Shown here one piece after another: positions 6,793 through 6,910 of a stretch of 6,910 nt of DNA. Made by a program: the position numbers and the translations under genes. Every line of letters begins with the position of its first letter. Position 1 is the stretch's first letter. Location: the NCBI GenBank assembly GCA_004366195.1, contig SIRV01000196.1, positions 1 to 6,910 on the forward strand, written 5' to 3'. The notes beneath the pieces are model-generated. The model saw only the letters and a program-made list of their open reading frames with translations, was not told where the DNA came from and did no database searches. Source of the stretch: Actinomycetota bacterium. GTDB lineage: Bacteria > Actinomycetota > UBA4738 > HRBIN12.

Positions 6793-6910
6793 TCAGCTGC
6801 CCCCCGCCGCCTTCTTCCGGGCCGCGATCATCGCGGCCCTCCGGGCCTGGCCCTGGGCCACCCGCTCGGGCGTGCCCTTGGCGATGAGCTCGGCGAGGAC
6901 GCGCTCGTAG
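6793..6910 (-). CDS. C-terminal end of an unidentified upstream gene in the nuo operon (partial)
   Basis: Only the last 38 codons plus TGA are in the window. The frame begins YERVLAELIAKG and ends ARRAAMIAARKKAAGGS. The visible part is highly charged and alanine-rich, with no cysteines and no membrane segment. It looks like two amphipathic helices joined around GTPERV, with a basic Lys/Arg-rich tail. In the standard operon the gene before nuoJ is nuoI, the 8Fe ferredoxin-like subunit. Position therefore suggests a NuoI with an extended tail, but the residues do not identify it. It could instead be a small accessory gene inserted between nuoI and nuoJ. Evidence that it is coding: the frame stays open to the window edge, its codons favour G or C at third positions, and the stop abuts nuoJ with one base between. 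Confidence 0.75.
   Translation of the reverse strand, partial: YERVLAELIAKGTPERVAQGQARRAAMIAARKKAAGGS

Noticed and set aside
1..6910. A search for mobile elements, CRISPR repeats, tRNA or rRNA genes, and an undescribed system
   Set aside because: Coding sequence covers nearly the whole window with recognised complex I subunits and htpX. The longest gap is 58 bases, and I saw no inverted-repeat ends, transposase motifs, spaced repeats or RNA-gene folds.

Overview
The window holds the distal end of a bacterial respiratory complex I (NADH:quinone oxidoreductase, nuo) operon, followed by a membrane zinc protease gene. All genes are on the minus strand, so transcription runs from position 6910 towards position 1. 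The DNA is very GC-rich by eye, and start codons are a mixture of ATG and GTG. Several protein details recall actinobacterial (Actinomycetota) complex I subunits, such as the N-terminal FFGKRTPGG of NuoL and the opening of NuoN. Other high-GC uncultured phyla cannot be excluded from sequence reading alone.

Layout in transcription order: the last 38 codons of an unidentified upstream gene (6910-6793); nuoJ (6791-6294); nuoK (6297-5995); nuoL (6001-3998); nuoM (3973-2438); nuoN (2406-943); a 58-base gap with two small GC hairpins; htpX (884-27); then 26 bases to the window edge. J-K and K-L overlap by a few bases, and the upstream gene is separated from nuoJ by one base. L-M and M-N are 24 and 31 bases apart and carry clear Shine-Dalgarno sequences. 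This packing indicates a single transcript with translational coupling. No promoter is visible, which is expected because the operon start lies outside the window.

The five nuo genes encode the membrane-arm subunits. NuoL, NuoM and NuoN are the three antiporter-like proton channels. NuoJ and NuoK form the small-subunit region that links the quinone site to those channels. The key charged residues of the proton path (Glu in TM5, Lys in TM7, Lys/Glu in TM12, and the two NuoK glutamates) are all present, so the complex looks functional. HtpX is a membrane-embedded M48 metalloprotease normally associated with membrane-protein quality control. Its position directly after nuoN is the main contextual oddity.

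I see no mobile element, CRISPR array, RNA gene or novel multi-gene system. This is mostly an ordinary housekeeping region, and the findings are modest.
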